Part shown: piece after piece, positions 1-8,463 of the stretch
How the letters are laid out: each line of letters opens with the position of its first letter
How positions within the stretch are numbered: the first letter of the stretch is position 1
Assembly: GCA_016758965.1 (NCBI GenBank)
Contig: JAEPRB010000555.1
Coordinates: forward strand, 1 to 13,882
Direction of reading: 5' to 3'
DNA: 13,882 bases
DNA from: Circinella minor
Lineage: Eukaryota; Mucoromycota; Mucoromycetes; Mucorales; Lichtheimiaceae
Notes under the pieces: generated by a model
The model's database searches: none
Told to the model about the DNA's origin: nothing
The model's input: the letters and a program-made list of their open reading frames with translations, nothing else
Position numbers and translations under genes: made by a program

Positions 1-2
1 CT

Positions 3-470
3 GATCGTCAGGTAGCAGCCCTGCTCATTCACAATGACTATGCTCAATCTCTTGCAGAAATCCTCCAAAAAGAAGGTATTCAGGTAAAAAAAGAATTTGA
101 TCCGCTTGACCCCAGTATTTTACGAGACCAAAAACTAGCAGACTTATCCGATGAAGAACGGTTTGAAAAAGTGTAAGAATTACATCATAAAAACTTGCTC
201 AAAGCACTCCAATTTATCTGCACGCCAGTCAAATTTGCAGTAGCTCGTAATTTCTATAAAAACTCATGGATTACAGCAGAAGAATTAGCATCATTCCTAC
301 CAACATATAAAACACATGAGGATCAAATTTTAGACGCCAAACGTCTTTTAAATGATGATACCAAAAGTGTAACAAGTTCTCAACCTATCTCACCTAGCAT
401 GGAAATCGAAGACGAAATCGAAGCCAGCTCACATAGTACTACCAGCACTTCCACCACTCAAAATAATTAA
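3..470 (+). pseudogene. LINE ORF1 protein, C-terminal fragment with one nonsense codon
   Basis: The frame is open from the window edge except for TAA at 174-176, where the context (FEKV-stop-ELHHK) reads through naturally as one protein. It ends at TAA 468-470, 26 bp before the ORF2 start. About 155 codons are present. The visible part is mixed charged helix-like sequence, then a Ser/Thr-rich acidic tail ending in TQNN. I see no CCHC zinc knuckle here; in LINE ORF1 proteins such knuckles can lie elsewhere. The ORF1 role (an RNA-binding chaperone of the retrotransposition complex) is inferred only from its position upstream of ORF2. The internal stop is one C-to-T change from CAA (Gln). An ATG-less restart after the stop is unlikely, so this is a pseudogene fragment. 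Confidence 0.7.
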
Positions 471-601
471 AAAAAAAGTATAAGTATATAAAAAAAATGA
501 GTAATATAACAATATCCCTTATAAATATCAACGGTCTCGTAAAACAGACCATCAATATAATTACTAATAGTTTACCTACCTCATCATTAATATTCTTGAC
601 T

Positions 602-604
602 AAA
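602..604 (+). other. Endonuclease catalytic Glu replaced by Lys (AAA)
   Basis: In EEP endonucleases the motif is LxETWL, with Glu binding the catalytic metal. The window reads LTKTWL at about residues 34-39 of ORF2. GAA to AAA is a G-to-A change that equals CpA to TpA on the opposite strand. Confidence 0.65.
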
Positions 605-1128
605 ACTTGGTTATTATCACCAAGTCGGTATCCAACTAACTGGTTTCAACACCACAATTACGCTCTCCCTGTAGAAAATTCCCATCGTGGTAAAATGGGT
701 ATAATATTATTAACTAACCCTTCTTTTCCTTATCCCATACATGTACTTCCTACAATTTCTCCCTATATTCTTTCCTGTAAAATAGAAAATCTTACCATCT
801 ACTGTCTCTATCTTCTACCATCCAATCTCACCCCCATTGACGCTCTAGAAATAATCCAATCAATCCCTTTATTAACATCCTCAGACAACAATCACGAAAA
901 TACCATTCTTTGTGGTGATATTAATGCTCGACACAAAGAATTATTAGGCGATTAACGAACTACACCTCGTGGAACAGCATTTGCTAATTGGATTGAAGAA
1001 TAAGGATTGCATTGTTGGAATTCCTAACTTACATATGGAATGCCAACATTTATTAAACAACGAAATAATCGAATAGAAACAAGCATCATTAACTGGATAC
1101 TTAGTTCTGAGCCTTTGGTAAATGTGAC

Positions 1129-1131
1129 AAT
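1129..1131. repeat. Target-site duplication AAT, left copy of Harbinger
   Basis: AAT precedes GGCTG on the left and follows CAGCC on the right (5036-5038). Rejoining through one copy restores the LINE reading frame. Confidence 0.85.
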
Positions 1132-1224
1132 GGCTGTTCACAAGCAATTTTTTTTGAAAGTTGTACAACACATAAATCCTATTCCCAAAGAAGATTTATG
1201 TGCAAATACCGGAGTCTTTTTTGG
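1132..1224 (+). repeat. Harbinger left terminal inverted repeat (93 bp)
   Basis: It begins GGCTGTTCACAAGCAA and matches the reverse complement of 4943-5035 at 89 of 93 positions. All four differences are transitions. Similarity stops abruptly after the TTGG at 1221-1224. Confidence 0.95.
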
Positions 1225-1297
1225 AAATACACAAATCAGCTATCCTGCGATGAAAATTTAGCGGTGAAAACGTGATAAAATCCGTAGTCAGATTAAC

Positions 1298-1355
1298 TTT
1301 CCTTTTTAATATTTAGGAGAAGGGGGTAGGCGTCTCCTAAATATAAAAAAGGAAA
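1298..1355. repeat. Long near-perfect hairpin: 23-bp arms, 12-nt G-rich loop
   Basis: The left arm 1298-1320 and right arm 1333-1355 are reverse complements with one mismatch. The loop 1321-1332 is AGGGGGTAGGCG. The hairpin lies in the noncoding left part of the Harbinger element, 74 bp inside the TIR and well upstream of the Myb-like gene. It could be a subterminal transposase or Myb-protein binding site, a cruciform, or a relic of a smaller inserted element. Nothing in the sequence decides between these. Confidence 0.8.
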
Positions 1356-1675
1356 CTGAAAAAATACTAATGTAACAACTTGCGCTTTTATTTTATTTTA
1401 TTTTTTATTTTACTGCTTTTTTGACTTTATGTTGTATCCAACCTTCAAATGCTTCATAAGACAGTCATAATAATTATTAATATTTAAAAGCAGCATCTAA
1501 AAATCAACTATGACATTACTTTGTATATCCACATTGGGACAATGATTTGTAAGAATACATAACCCCGTCTTCATTAATAGTAATATATGCCGGCTGTGTT
1601 GACAGAGGATTATCTCTTCTATCATAATTCTCACAATCATTACGCTATTATATCGCCCTGACGATAAGAATTTAA

Positions 1676-1683
1676 TATAAATA
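1676..1683 (+). promoter_or_regulatory. Possible TATA box (TATAAATA) for the Harbinger Myb-like gene
   Basis: It lies about 153 bp upstream of the ATG at 1836 and is followed by a pyrimidine-rich stretch. The region is AT-rich, so the match may be chance. Confidence 0.3.
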
Positions 1684-1835
1684 GTGAGAATACTTTATTT
1701 GAAATAAACTTTAGTTCAATTTTGTTCTTTTAATTCTCATTAACTTAATCCTCTCTCTTTTTATTTTATTATTTTTGATTGATAACACTCTATTACTTTT
1801 ATTTCATTAAACCATACCTACACCAAAATACAATC

Positions 1836-3107
1836 ATGTTCTCTACTTTTAATTTCAATGAAGCTCCTGATAATGACAGTAACCGCCAGCCAGTTCGAGG
1901 AAGTAATTGGAATAGATCTGAGACGCTCCTCTTAATCGAAACTTATAGCAGGAATTTTACCGCCTTGGAGAGAACCTGTAACTCACAAGAGAAGAAGGCC
2001 ATTGTGACCCGCATTTCCAGCGATTTCAACGAAGCAAATGGGGCTGCAGATCGTTCTGCTCGTACTGAAGGCGCCATCACCAGAAAATGGGATTCTCTGT
2101 GTGCCAATTACAGAAAGCAGTTTCGTGAGCGCGCTCAGACCGGACAAGGAACATTTGAAGAAGATGAAGTGTACGACGAGTTGAACAAGCTCCTCCATGC
2201 TTTACCAACGACCAATGCTCCATTCCGGTACTCCTCCCACACCGGGATGTTAGTCAACAACACTGCTGTCTCCAGCACCACCACCACCACCGCCGCCACC
2301 ACTCCTATCGACACCACTACTGACACCACTACTATGCAACCACCTCGCCGCCACTCTCTCTCTTCCCCTGAAGTGGAAGAGCGCCCAACATCAAGAAGAA
2401 GAACAGAAGAACAAGTAGACCCCTCCCCTATACCTCTTTCATCCATGCTCACCCTTTCATCCATTCTTAACCCTACTCCTGACATTGTTCCTTCGCCACT
2501 TTCACAAACAATGTCAATTCCTCCCATCTCTACCATCACGTTTACTTCCACTTCCCGTACAATTACTTCACCAACACCAGTACCAGCATCAACACCAGTA
2601 TCAGTACCAGTACCAGCACCAACACCAACACCAACATCAGCACCAGCACCAGCACCAGTACCAGCACCAGCACCAGCACCAGCACCAGCACCAGCACCAG
2701 CACCAGCACCAGCACCAGCACCAGCACCAGCACCAGCACCAGCACCAGCACCAGCACCAGCACCAACACCAGCATCAGCACCAGCACCAGCACCAGCAGC
2801 AACACCAGCACGAGTACCAGCAGCAACACCAGCGCAACAAAGAAACGAAGAGGTGTATACACGTGTCTTTGACCGTGTATTAGATCGTCAAGCAGGAGAA
2901 AGGGAGACAGAAGCATCTGTATTAAGAGAAGAACGACAAAGACATGCTGATCGATTTGAAACCCATTTACAACAGTTAATGGAACGTCAAGACCGTCTTC
3001 ATGAATCATTAAACCAAGGAAATGAAATTCTTCGTGTGAATGCTAGAAATGTAGAGCAACTTATTAGATTGTTAAATCAACATTATAATAATAACAATAA
3101 TAGTTAA
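1836..3107 (+). CDS. Myb/SANT-like DNA-binding protein of the Harbinger element
   Basis: The start at 1836 (protein MFSTFNFNEA) is preferred over the in-frame ATG at 1779, because the 1779 extension is hydrophobic and T-rich like leader sequence, and CAATC precedes 1836. The product is 423 residues. Residues ~20-105 form a tri-helical Myb/SANT-like domain: NWNRSETLLLIETYSRNF near its start, then AITRKWDSLCANYRKQF, the pattern of Harbinger second proteins. Next comes a Ser/Thr/Pro-rich linker, an Ala-Pro tract at about residues 246-335 encoded by a hexanucleotide repeat, and a charged C-terminal helix (about 340-415, RQAGERETEASVLREERQRH onward) that is likely coiled coil. In known Harbinger systems this partner brings the transposase to the DNA ends and the nucleus; that role is inferred. 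The gene is intact, faces the transposase tail to tail, and ends in an Asn/Ser tail. Confidence 0.85.
   Translation: MFSTFNFNEAPDNDSNRQPVRGSNWNRSETLLLIETYSRNFTALERTCNSQEKKAIVTRISSDFNEANGAADRSARTEGAITRKWDSLCANYRKQFRERAQTGQGTFEEDEVYDELNKLLHALPTTNAPFRYSSHTGMLVNNTAVSSTTTTTAATTPIDTTTDTTTMQPPRRHSLSSPEVEERPTSRRRTEEQVDPSPIPLSSMLTLSSILNPTPDIVPSPLSQTMSIPPISTITFTSTSRTITSPTPVPASTPVSVPVPAPTPTPTSAPAPAPVPAPAPAPAPAPAPAPAPAPAPAPAPAPAPAPAPAPTPASAPAPAPAATPARVPAATPAQQRNEEVYTRVFDRVLDRQAGERETEASVLREERQRHADRFETHLQQLMERQDRLHESLNQGNEILRVNARNVEQLIRLLNQHYNNNNNS
2661..2765 (+). repeat. Pure CCAGCA hexanucleotide tandem repeat, about 17.5 copies
   Basis: This is the uninterrupted core of a degenerate tract at about 2574-2838. 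It encodes (Ala-Pro)n in the Myb-like gene's frame. Being hexameric it can change length without breaking the frame, and it creates misleading open frames (Gln-His, Leu-Val) in other phases and on the other strand. Confidence 0.95.
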
Positions 3108-3123
3108 ATACAGTTTTCTTTGC

Positions 3124-3142
3124 CTCTCTCTCTCTCTCTCTC
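3124..3142 (+). repeat. CT dinucleotide microsatellite
   Basis: A short run of CT repeats within a T/C-rich stretch (3118-3180), just past the stop codon of the Myb-like gene. Confidence 0.85.
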
Positions 3143-3184
3143 ATTCTTTTTCTTTTTTTTCTCTTTCTCTTTCTCTTTTAAATT

Positions 3185-3197
3185 AATAAAATTTATT
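3185..3197. promoter_or_regulatory. Back-to-back poly(A) signal-like hexamers between convergent Harbinger genes
   Basis: AATAAA on + at 3185-3190 lies 78 bp after the Myb-like stop. TTTATT at 3192-3197 reads AATAAA on -, 66 bp after the transposase stop. The gap between the two genes is only 155 bp, so a shared 3'-end region is plausible. The base composition makes chance matches possible. Confidence 0.4.
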
Positions 3198-3262
3198 TTT
3201 TTGTGCTTTTGAAATATATCAATCGCATATATGTAAGAAAAAACGTAAAGATCAACGAATAC

Positions 3263-4814
3263 TTAACGCTGTCTATTCTCCTGCCACCATCTGTTCAACT
3301 CGTCTCTCCTTTGTCGACCCGCCTGATAGATTTCATTATCATTCGTTTCTTGGGATATGTTATGATTATCATTATCCACCTCTTGTTCAGCCCAATGGCA
3401 TATATTCTCCTCTCTCGGCTCAAAGTCGGGATCATTCATATTTATGCATAGATTATGCAAAATACAGCAAGTGACAATGATATTGCAAATATCTTCCATC
3501 TTTCGAATAAACAAATGCTTGCTGAGGAACCTCCAGTGAGAAGTAAGAATACCAAACGATCTTTCAATAGTCATTCTTGTTGATGAGTGGACTTTGTTGA
3601 ATTGCTTCTTTCTTATTACTTCAGGGGAATTGCCAATGCATTCAGAGCTAGGGTACGGGACAATTACATTTGGCGACAATGAATATGCAGAATCTTATTC
3701 AGATAAATAACAAGAAGAATAAATATATATGTCAATTATGATACTCCCGAAAAAAAGACCATGTAAAATAACCATACCTGCAACTATGTATCCATTTGAA
3801 GGGAACCATACATTAGGGTTCTTTAAATAAATGCTTGAAATTTCGGACCATTCGAAAGCATGTGCATCATGCGAGCGACCTAAATTAGTATCATATTTAT
3901 AATCGTATTTATACAATGTTAGATTCATTTTTTAAAGAATTCAAAGTGGACAGTAACATTATTTATATTAACCTGAATCACCAACTGTTATAAAAGTAAA
4001 GCGACATCGATGGTTGCAGACAGCAGTCAACTTCACAGAAAAATGACCTTTTCTGTCTCGCCAATACTCTGCATAATGTCGTGGAGTAGGAGCTTCGATT
4101 ATGATGTTTTTTCCATCAAGCGCCCCTATTACTCCTGGTAAACGATGTGGTCCTATATCACCATTTGGATGTTGAAATCCTTGTTGAATTTCTTCAACTA
4201 CTTCCGGTTGTGTTGGCCATCTGATAATACCTCTAATATATCCCCTGAACTGCAGCAGTGAACCTTCTGGTCATGTTGGTGTAGCTCCCATTGGAAACAC
4301 CCCACCCAACGTTCATGATACGATATCCAAGATGACAGTTAGATAAACGCCAAATTGCACACGAAATCTGAATATGGATTGGTAGCGCATTTGGTGCAGT
4401 AAGCTGGTATTCAGGATGCTGTCTAAGATCGTTAACCAATCTTTCGAAAGTTGTACGATTCATACGATAATTGGCACGGAAACTTGTTCGTGGATCATCA
4501 TCATCGGTCAAATAAGGATGGGTTATTTCCCAGTAATGATAAGTAGAGAGACTGACACGTTCGCTTATCATTTGTAGTCTACGATTCACTGGTGTTGCAA
4601 TAAGCAAAAAAGGCATGGCGTTAAAGAAAGATGGGATTTCGAAAAAAAAAGTGGACGAGATAAGGTATTGTTGTTGAACTAGTGATTGAATCATCTCTGA
4701 GTTCATTTCAATCAAAGCAGCAATATTTCTTCTTTGTTGGTTGATCGCATTCAGTAAATTAATGCAAGCAATGAGCAAAGTAATAATTAAAGTCGGGTCG
4801 TTTGGATGAGTCAT
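3263..4814 (-). pseudogene. PIF/Harbinger DDE transposase, three exons, one frameshift
   Basis: Exons are 4814-3973, 3879-3778 and 3693-3263. The introns (3972-3880, 93 bp; 3777-3694, 84 bp) have GT/AG ends and phase 1. The protein would be about 457 residues, normal for HARBI1-like transposases. The N-terminal part holds a helix-turn-helix-like region (RMNRTTFERLVNDL through GVSNGSYTNMTRRF). The DDE_Tnp_4-type core has D233 in GALDGK, D285 in GRSHDA and E358 in MTIERSFG, with ADSAYSLSPNV between the last two. All three acidic residues are present. The enzyme would cut at the TIRs and insert into a 3-bp target. One extra base in the C4 run at 4242-4245 shifts the frame just before RGIIRWP. 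The spliced length is 1,375 nt, one over a multiple of three, which agrees. A sequencing error or a tiny unseen intron are the alternatives. Confidence 0.87.
4242..4245 (-). other. Probable +1 frameshift in the Harbinger transposase (GGGG on the coding strand)
   Basis: Upstream the frame reads RRFTAAVQ and then meets a stop within a few codons. Dropping one G continues as GYIRGIIRWPTQPEVVEE, which leads into the DDE core. Confidence 0.7.
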
Positions 4815-4942
4815 TTTTATTTATTTTTTAAAAAAAAGAAGTGAAAAAAAGTAGTGAAAAAGAAAGCAAGTCTGCACGGAAAAAAGAAAACGAGTTTTGC
4901 ATGATAGTATCGTATCAAAAAAAACTGTGCAACCACACAAAT
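4815..4942. other. Short upstream region of the Harbinger transposase gene
   Basis: About 128 bp of A-rich sequence between the transposase start and the right TIR. It must contain the promoter, but I see no clear TATA element. Confidence 0.4.
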
Positions 4943-5035
4943 CCAAAAAGAATTCCGGTATTTGCATATAAATCTTCTTTGGGAATAGGATTTATGTGTT
5001 GTACAACTTTCAAAAAAAATTGCTTGTGAACAGCC
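4943..5035 (-). repeat. Harbinger right terminal inverted repeat (93 bp)
   Basis: It ends in TTGCTTGTGAACAGCC, the complement of the left terminus, followed directly by the AAT target duplication. It lies just outside the 5' side of the transposase gene, which starts at 4814. Confidence 0.95.
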
Positions 5036-5038
5036 AAT
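5036..5038. repeat. Target-site duplication AAT, right copy of Harbinger
   Basis: Partner of 1129-1131. LINE coding sequence resumes at 5039. Confidence 0.85.
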
Positions 5039-6101
5039 AACTATTGAATCCAAAATGGATCTTAAATCTGATCACAAACCAGTTTGTATTTCGTTTACCA
5101 TGGATAGACCACCACCATCTTAAGAAAATCATCCAAGGCAGCTTTGGAACCTTAGTAAACTATATGATGATGAACATCAACAAAAATATAAAAATTTATT
5201 TATAGAAAAAATCGAAACTGTTTATGACCAAATTAAAAATGCTATCAACACCAATAATATAGAACCTGACATTAATTACATTGCTAACCAACTAACCGAT
5301 TGTATTCATACATCATTAGAGGAATCAGTCGGCCGTAGAATACCACAACCACCACAGGTAAAATGGTTCTGGAATGATGAATTAGAAAGTGCATTTCAGG
5401 ATCGTGAGCAATGCTATCGCTGAAAGATAAAATCTACTGGTATCCAACAGGGCGTATGGAATATAAAACACAAAGAAGCATCAAAGCAATTTAACTCTTT
5501 AGTCCAAAAATGAAAACGACAAGCATGGAATAATTTTATTAATAAATTATTCAATAATGGATTATCAAACACAACAGCAACAATTAAACGTATCAGGCAA
5601 AATAGGGTAGTTAATCCAACTTTTTCGGATATGGCTGGCCCTGAAGTTGCTGCCAATAAAATGTCACAGCAACTTGCATGTACATTTTCAGGTAATGCTC
5701 TACCAAGAGTAAGAGCTAATCTACCCCCACCTCCAATCGTTCCCCATCCAATTGATAATCTAGATAATATTTGTCCTTTTACACCTAAACTAATCCAAAA
5801 TGCCATCCAAACTGTTGCTCGTAAAAAAGCACCAGGCATGGATCATTTACATGCTAAAATGCTGGGTCCAATTACAGAATATCTAACTAATCCACTAACC
5901 GACCTTTTTATTTTGTATTGGAAATGGTCTAAAACACCTGATAGTTGGAGATTTGCTCAAGTTGTGCCAATTTATAAAAAAGGTGATGCTAATGATCCTG
6001 CTAATTATCGTCGAATTAGTCTTTTATCTGTTCTTCATAAAATTTTAGAAATATGTTTACAAGATGAATTACATTCTGCTTCCCCTAATATAGATATCAG
6101 T
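5039..6101 (+). pseudogene. LINE ORF2 segment 2: end of endonuclease and N-terminal reverse transcriptase
   Basis: It continues segment 1 in frame across the Harbinger excision point. SDHKPV (5067-5084) closes the endonuclease domain with its Asp-His pair. A linker of about 240 residues follows. From about 5780 the RT begins: KKAPGMDHL (5823 onward), then WRFAQVVPIYKKGD and NYRRISLLSVLHKILE. These match the early RT motifs of LINEs; the usual NYRPISLL has Arg for Pro here. Stops are TAA 5121-5123, TGA 5421-5423 and TGA 5511-5513, each one C-to-T step from CAA or CGA. Codons 5511-5513 sit in a basic stretch (QK-stop-KRQAW) where Arg fits well. The segment ends at IDIS, within the 9-bp target duplication of the Mutator-like insertion. 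Confidence 0.88.
6093..6101. repeat. Target-site duplication GATATCAGT, left copy
   Basis: Identical to 11950-11958. Nine bp is the typical Mutator duplication length. Joining through one copy reads IDIS-QGGF, the expected RT order, in frame. Confidence 0.93.
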
Positions 6102-6109
6102 TGAACTTC

Positions 6110-6130
6110 GCTAAAAATCACCAGAAAGTC
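6110..6130 (+). repeat. Mutator-like element left terminal inverted repeat (21 bp)
   Basis: It reads GCTAAAAATCACCAGAAAG plus TC and is an exact reverse complement of 11923-11943. It starts 8 bp inside the left target duplication. Confidence 0.9.
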
Positions 6131-6335
6131 CGACGCTCCAATTGTCCATGCTAATGACGTCGACAAATTTTTGTTTTATTCAGAGACCGTCATTTCCCAA
6201 GAATGTTTTTATTTCAGACGCGTTTCGCTCAGGGGCAAATAACAGATCGCGCGTCTTTCCCATCTTTATGGGTAGATTCGCAATCCTATTCATTATTATT
6301 CATTATTTTTTTATTCCTCATTATTTATATTTATC
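6131..6335. other. MULE left subterminal region and leader of MULE gene A
   Basis: About 200 bp with no supported gene. Positions 6142-6168 have an inverted near-copy at 9051-9077 (23 of 27 matching). A T-rich stretch precedes the ATG at 6336 and presumably holds the gene A promoter. No convincing TATA box is seen. Confidence 0.55.
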
Positions 6336-7307
6336 ATGAACAATCAAACTAACGACACACTTTATATTGTATGCAAACGACCTCCTGTTGACTGGGTCAG
6401 TTCCCCCATGGAGTTAACTTTTCACAATGAATATAATTTTAATAAATGGTTTACTGAAGAAGCTTCTTGCCATGCGACTTGGAATAAGAAAAAAAGCACA
6501 ACCTCAACTGCAGCTCCTTCAACTTCATATACAAAAGACACTCCTGGTCTCAGAAAAAAAATTGATTGGTCTCTTTTGTACGTTTGTGATCATAGTCGTA
6601 AATTGTCTTCTATCCCTCCAGCAACTAAAAAACGTCGAACAAATTTATCAAAACACACTGGTTGTACTGCAAAAATCAAAGCTACTAAACGTGCTGTTGA
6701 TGGTATTATTGAAGTAATGTATAGTTGGATGCGTGATGGTCATAATCCTTTCAGTGAACAGGATATTAAAGAATCAAGACTTCCATTCGATGTTAAGAAT
6801 TAGATTGAAAAACATGTTGAAGAAAAGAAAGATTAGGGAGGAATGAAAGATTTATTACAGTTGTCGAATGAAGAAATGAACGAGGTATGTAGAACTGGTA
6901 TGCATAAATGTGTGGTCATCTATGATGCGATATCTAACTTGCTGTTTCATTAGTTTGAAAATGAAATAAATATAGATCCAAATGTTTTGAAAATACCTGC
7001 AGCTCTCTGTGTACATCGTCATGATATTGTAAATCAAATCCAACAACGTTTAAATAATATTTCAAGAAAACATCGATTTGACAAACAAAGTACACAAGCA
7101 TGGAGTAATATCCTTAAAGAAAAAGGTTATGATACCTTATTTGAAATTATTAATACATCCGAAGCTGACGAAAAGGCTAATGGATCTAAAAAAGAATTAT
7201 TAATGGTTGCATGGGTCGCTCCGTGGCAGAAAAAGGTATGAATTTGTATATTATTTTTGATTTATATTATTTTTGATATATACTCTTTTACTAATGTTCT
7301 TTTACAC

Positions 7308-7327
7308 AAATATTATTGAAACAAGAG
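7308..7327 (+). other. Doubtful splice acceptor before exon 3 of MULE A
   Basis: The homologous gene B keeps FLQRQDI before its first catalytic Asp. Gene A has an equivalent LLKQEDI, but no AG precedes it; ACACAA stands at 7304-7309. The first usable AG (7326-7327) would drop about six residues. A G-to-A change at 7309 may have destroyed the original acceptor. Confidence 0.4.
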
Positions 7328-8418
7328 GATATTAACCTTGATTCTACACACAAAACATGTGTATCATTTCTGTCTGACCATGGTGATTGCTATTTGTTTT
7401 CGCTTGTTACTAGGAGTGATATAACGAACAAAGGTTGTCCTGTTGCTTTTTTTATTACGAATTCTGAATCTTCATTTACTATTAGTCGTTGGCTCTCGTG
7501 GCTTAAGTTTGAATATGGTTTTTATCCTAAACGTATCATGATCGATTGTAGTGTCACTGAAATGGATGCTATTTTGTCTACGTTTGGTACCGAAGTCCAA
7601 GTTCTAGTTTGTCATTGGCATATTAGACGAGCATGGGAAAAAAAAGTTAAACAGGTACGTTACTAACTTAAATAATTTTTGCTTGTATACATATACATTT
7701 TCTCTAACAGATCATTGATAGATCAAAAGCTCGATTAGTACTGCAGATTCTAAAGCTTTACGTAAAAAAGCTCATGTTTATTTAAGTTCATTGATGTATG
7801 CAAAGAATCCAGAAGAATTTGATGTAAAGTGGAACGAATTCAGGCAGTGTTACCTTGTTGAAGATATAACTTTTTATACATACATGTTTGACTATTACTA
7901 TCCTAAAAGAGAAAAGTGGAGTAAGGCGTGGCGAGAGGTATGTAATATTATTAAAACAAACTATGATTATAAGTTTTTTTTATCTAATCTTTCAATCATA
8001 ATAGGGTATTCATTTTCACACAAATAATCTTATTGAATCTTGGCATAACCAATTAAAAACTCATTATTTAAAAAAAACAAGAAAGCACAGAATTGACTAT
8101 ATAGTCTGGCTCATTACCCAAGTTGTTGATTACGCGTATAGACAATCTATATTATAAGTCTTTCATGGATTCGAAGATGTGAGCTTAACGAAAGAAGAAA
8201 AAAACGGCATCAAACGGCGTATGAACTCGATGATGATACTGCTGTAGAATATATTTCAATTGTAGATGCTCAAAAAGTAAGTAAAAACGCATTATAAGAA
8301 CTGTCTCATGTTCTAATGATTAATGAGTAATCTATTGTATATATAGATATGTGTAAAGTCATTCAAAAAAGAAAATATCTATTATGAAATTGCTGTTCGA
8401 GAAGGCGTTTTGCATTCG

Positions 8419-8463
8419 TGTACCTGTCCTGACTTTTATTTTAATCGTATATTATGTAAACAT
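8419..8463 (+). other. SWIM zinc finger of MULE A (CxCx9CxH)
   Basis: CTCPDFYFNRILCKH has the full CxC...CxH ligand set. Gene B has the same spacing (CTCPDFNLSRIICKH). SWIM fingers at this position are typical of MULE transposases. Confidence 0.88.

Larger units (their letters stand above)
497..1131 (+). pseudogene. LINE ORF2 segment 1: apurinic/apyrimidinic-type endonuclease domain, interrupted
   Basis: The ATG at 497 opens ORF2. Residues 9-14 are ININGL, the usual N-terminal Asn motif of LINE EEP endonucleases. GDINARH near residue 140 is the D-x-N motif, followed by RTTPRGTAFANWIEE and YGMPTF. The domain's last motif, SDHKPV, lies at 5067-5084 beyond the inserted Harbinger element. In an active element this enzyme nicks target DNA to prime reverse transcription. 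Three TAA stops interrupt it, at 953-955, 1001-1003 and 1025-1027, each one C-to-T step from CAA. The catalytic Glu expected in the LxETWL motif is Lys here (LTKTWL, codon 602-604). The copy is dead as a nuclease by both criteria. The segment ends at the target duplication AAT, 1129-1131. Confidence 0.88.
1225..1835. other. Harbinger left noncoding region, upstream of the Myb-like gene
   Basis: About 610 bp without a supported gene. It holds the hairpin at 1298-1355, T-rich and A-rich runs (around 1386-1415), a TATA-like TATAAATA at 1676-1683, and a CT/T-rich leader (about 1720-1780) before the ATG at 1836. I find nothing else in it. Confidence 0.6.
1132..5035. mobile_element. PIF/Harbinger DNA transposon, 3,904 bp, inserted in the LINE endonuclease region
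   Basis: The element is bounded by 93-bp terminal inverted repeats (1132-1224 and 4943-5035) and flanked by a 3-bp direct repeat AAT (1129-1131, 5036-5038), the target-duplication length typical of PIF/Harbinger. It carries the family's two-gene set: a Myb/SANT-like DNA-binding protein on + and a DDE transposase on -, convergently transcribed. Removing it with one AAT copy restores the LINE endonuclease frame through to SDHKPV. Its TIRs are about 96% identical, and its transposase has one frameshift but no nonsense codon. It therefore looks younger than the LINE around it, and was probably recently mobile. Confidence 0.93.

Noticed and set aside
944..1171. Small - frame opposite the LINE endonuclease
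   Set aside because: It is a shadow of the + strand coding sequence and also spans the Harbinger insertion boundary.
1040..1261. Open frame running from the LINE into the Harbinger left end
   Set aside because: It crosses the TIR boundary at 1132. The part beyond is element terminus read by chance.
2574..2838. CRISPR-like or satellite array
   Set aside because: The unit is 6 bp with no unique spacers, and it is inside a coding exon.
2485..2883. Open frame rich in Gln-His on +, overlapping the Myb-like gene
   Set aside because: It is only the hexanucleotide repeat read in another phase. It has no domain, and the Ala-Pro frame is the one continuous with the Myb-like and coiled-coil regions.
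2563..3009. Open frame rich in Leu-Val on -, resembling a membrane protein
   Set aside because: It is the complement of the same repeat and is not a real transmembrane gene.
4817..5053. Open frames on both strands at the Harbinger right end
   Set aside because: They lie within the TIR and A-rich flank and show no domain similarity.
6142..6339. Small + frame at the MULE left end
   Set aside because: It has no ATG at its start, is hydrophobic T-rich sequence, overlaps subterminal repeats, and ends at the true ATG of gene A.
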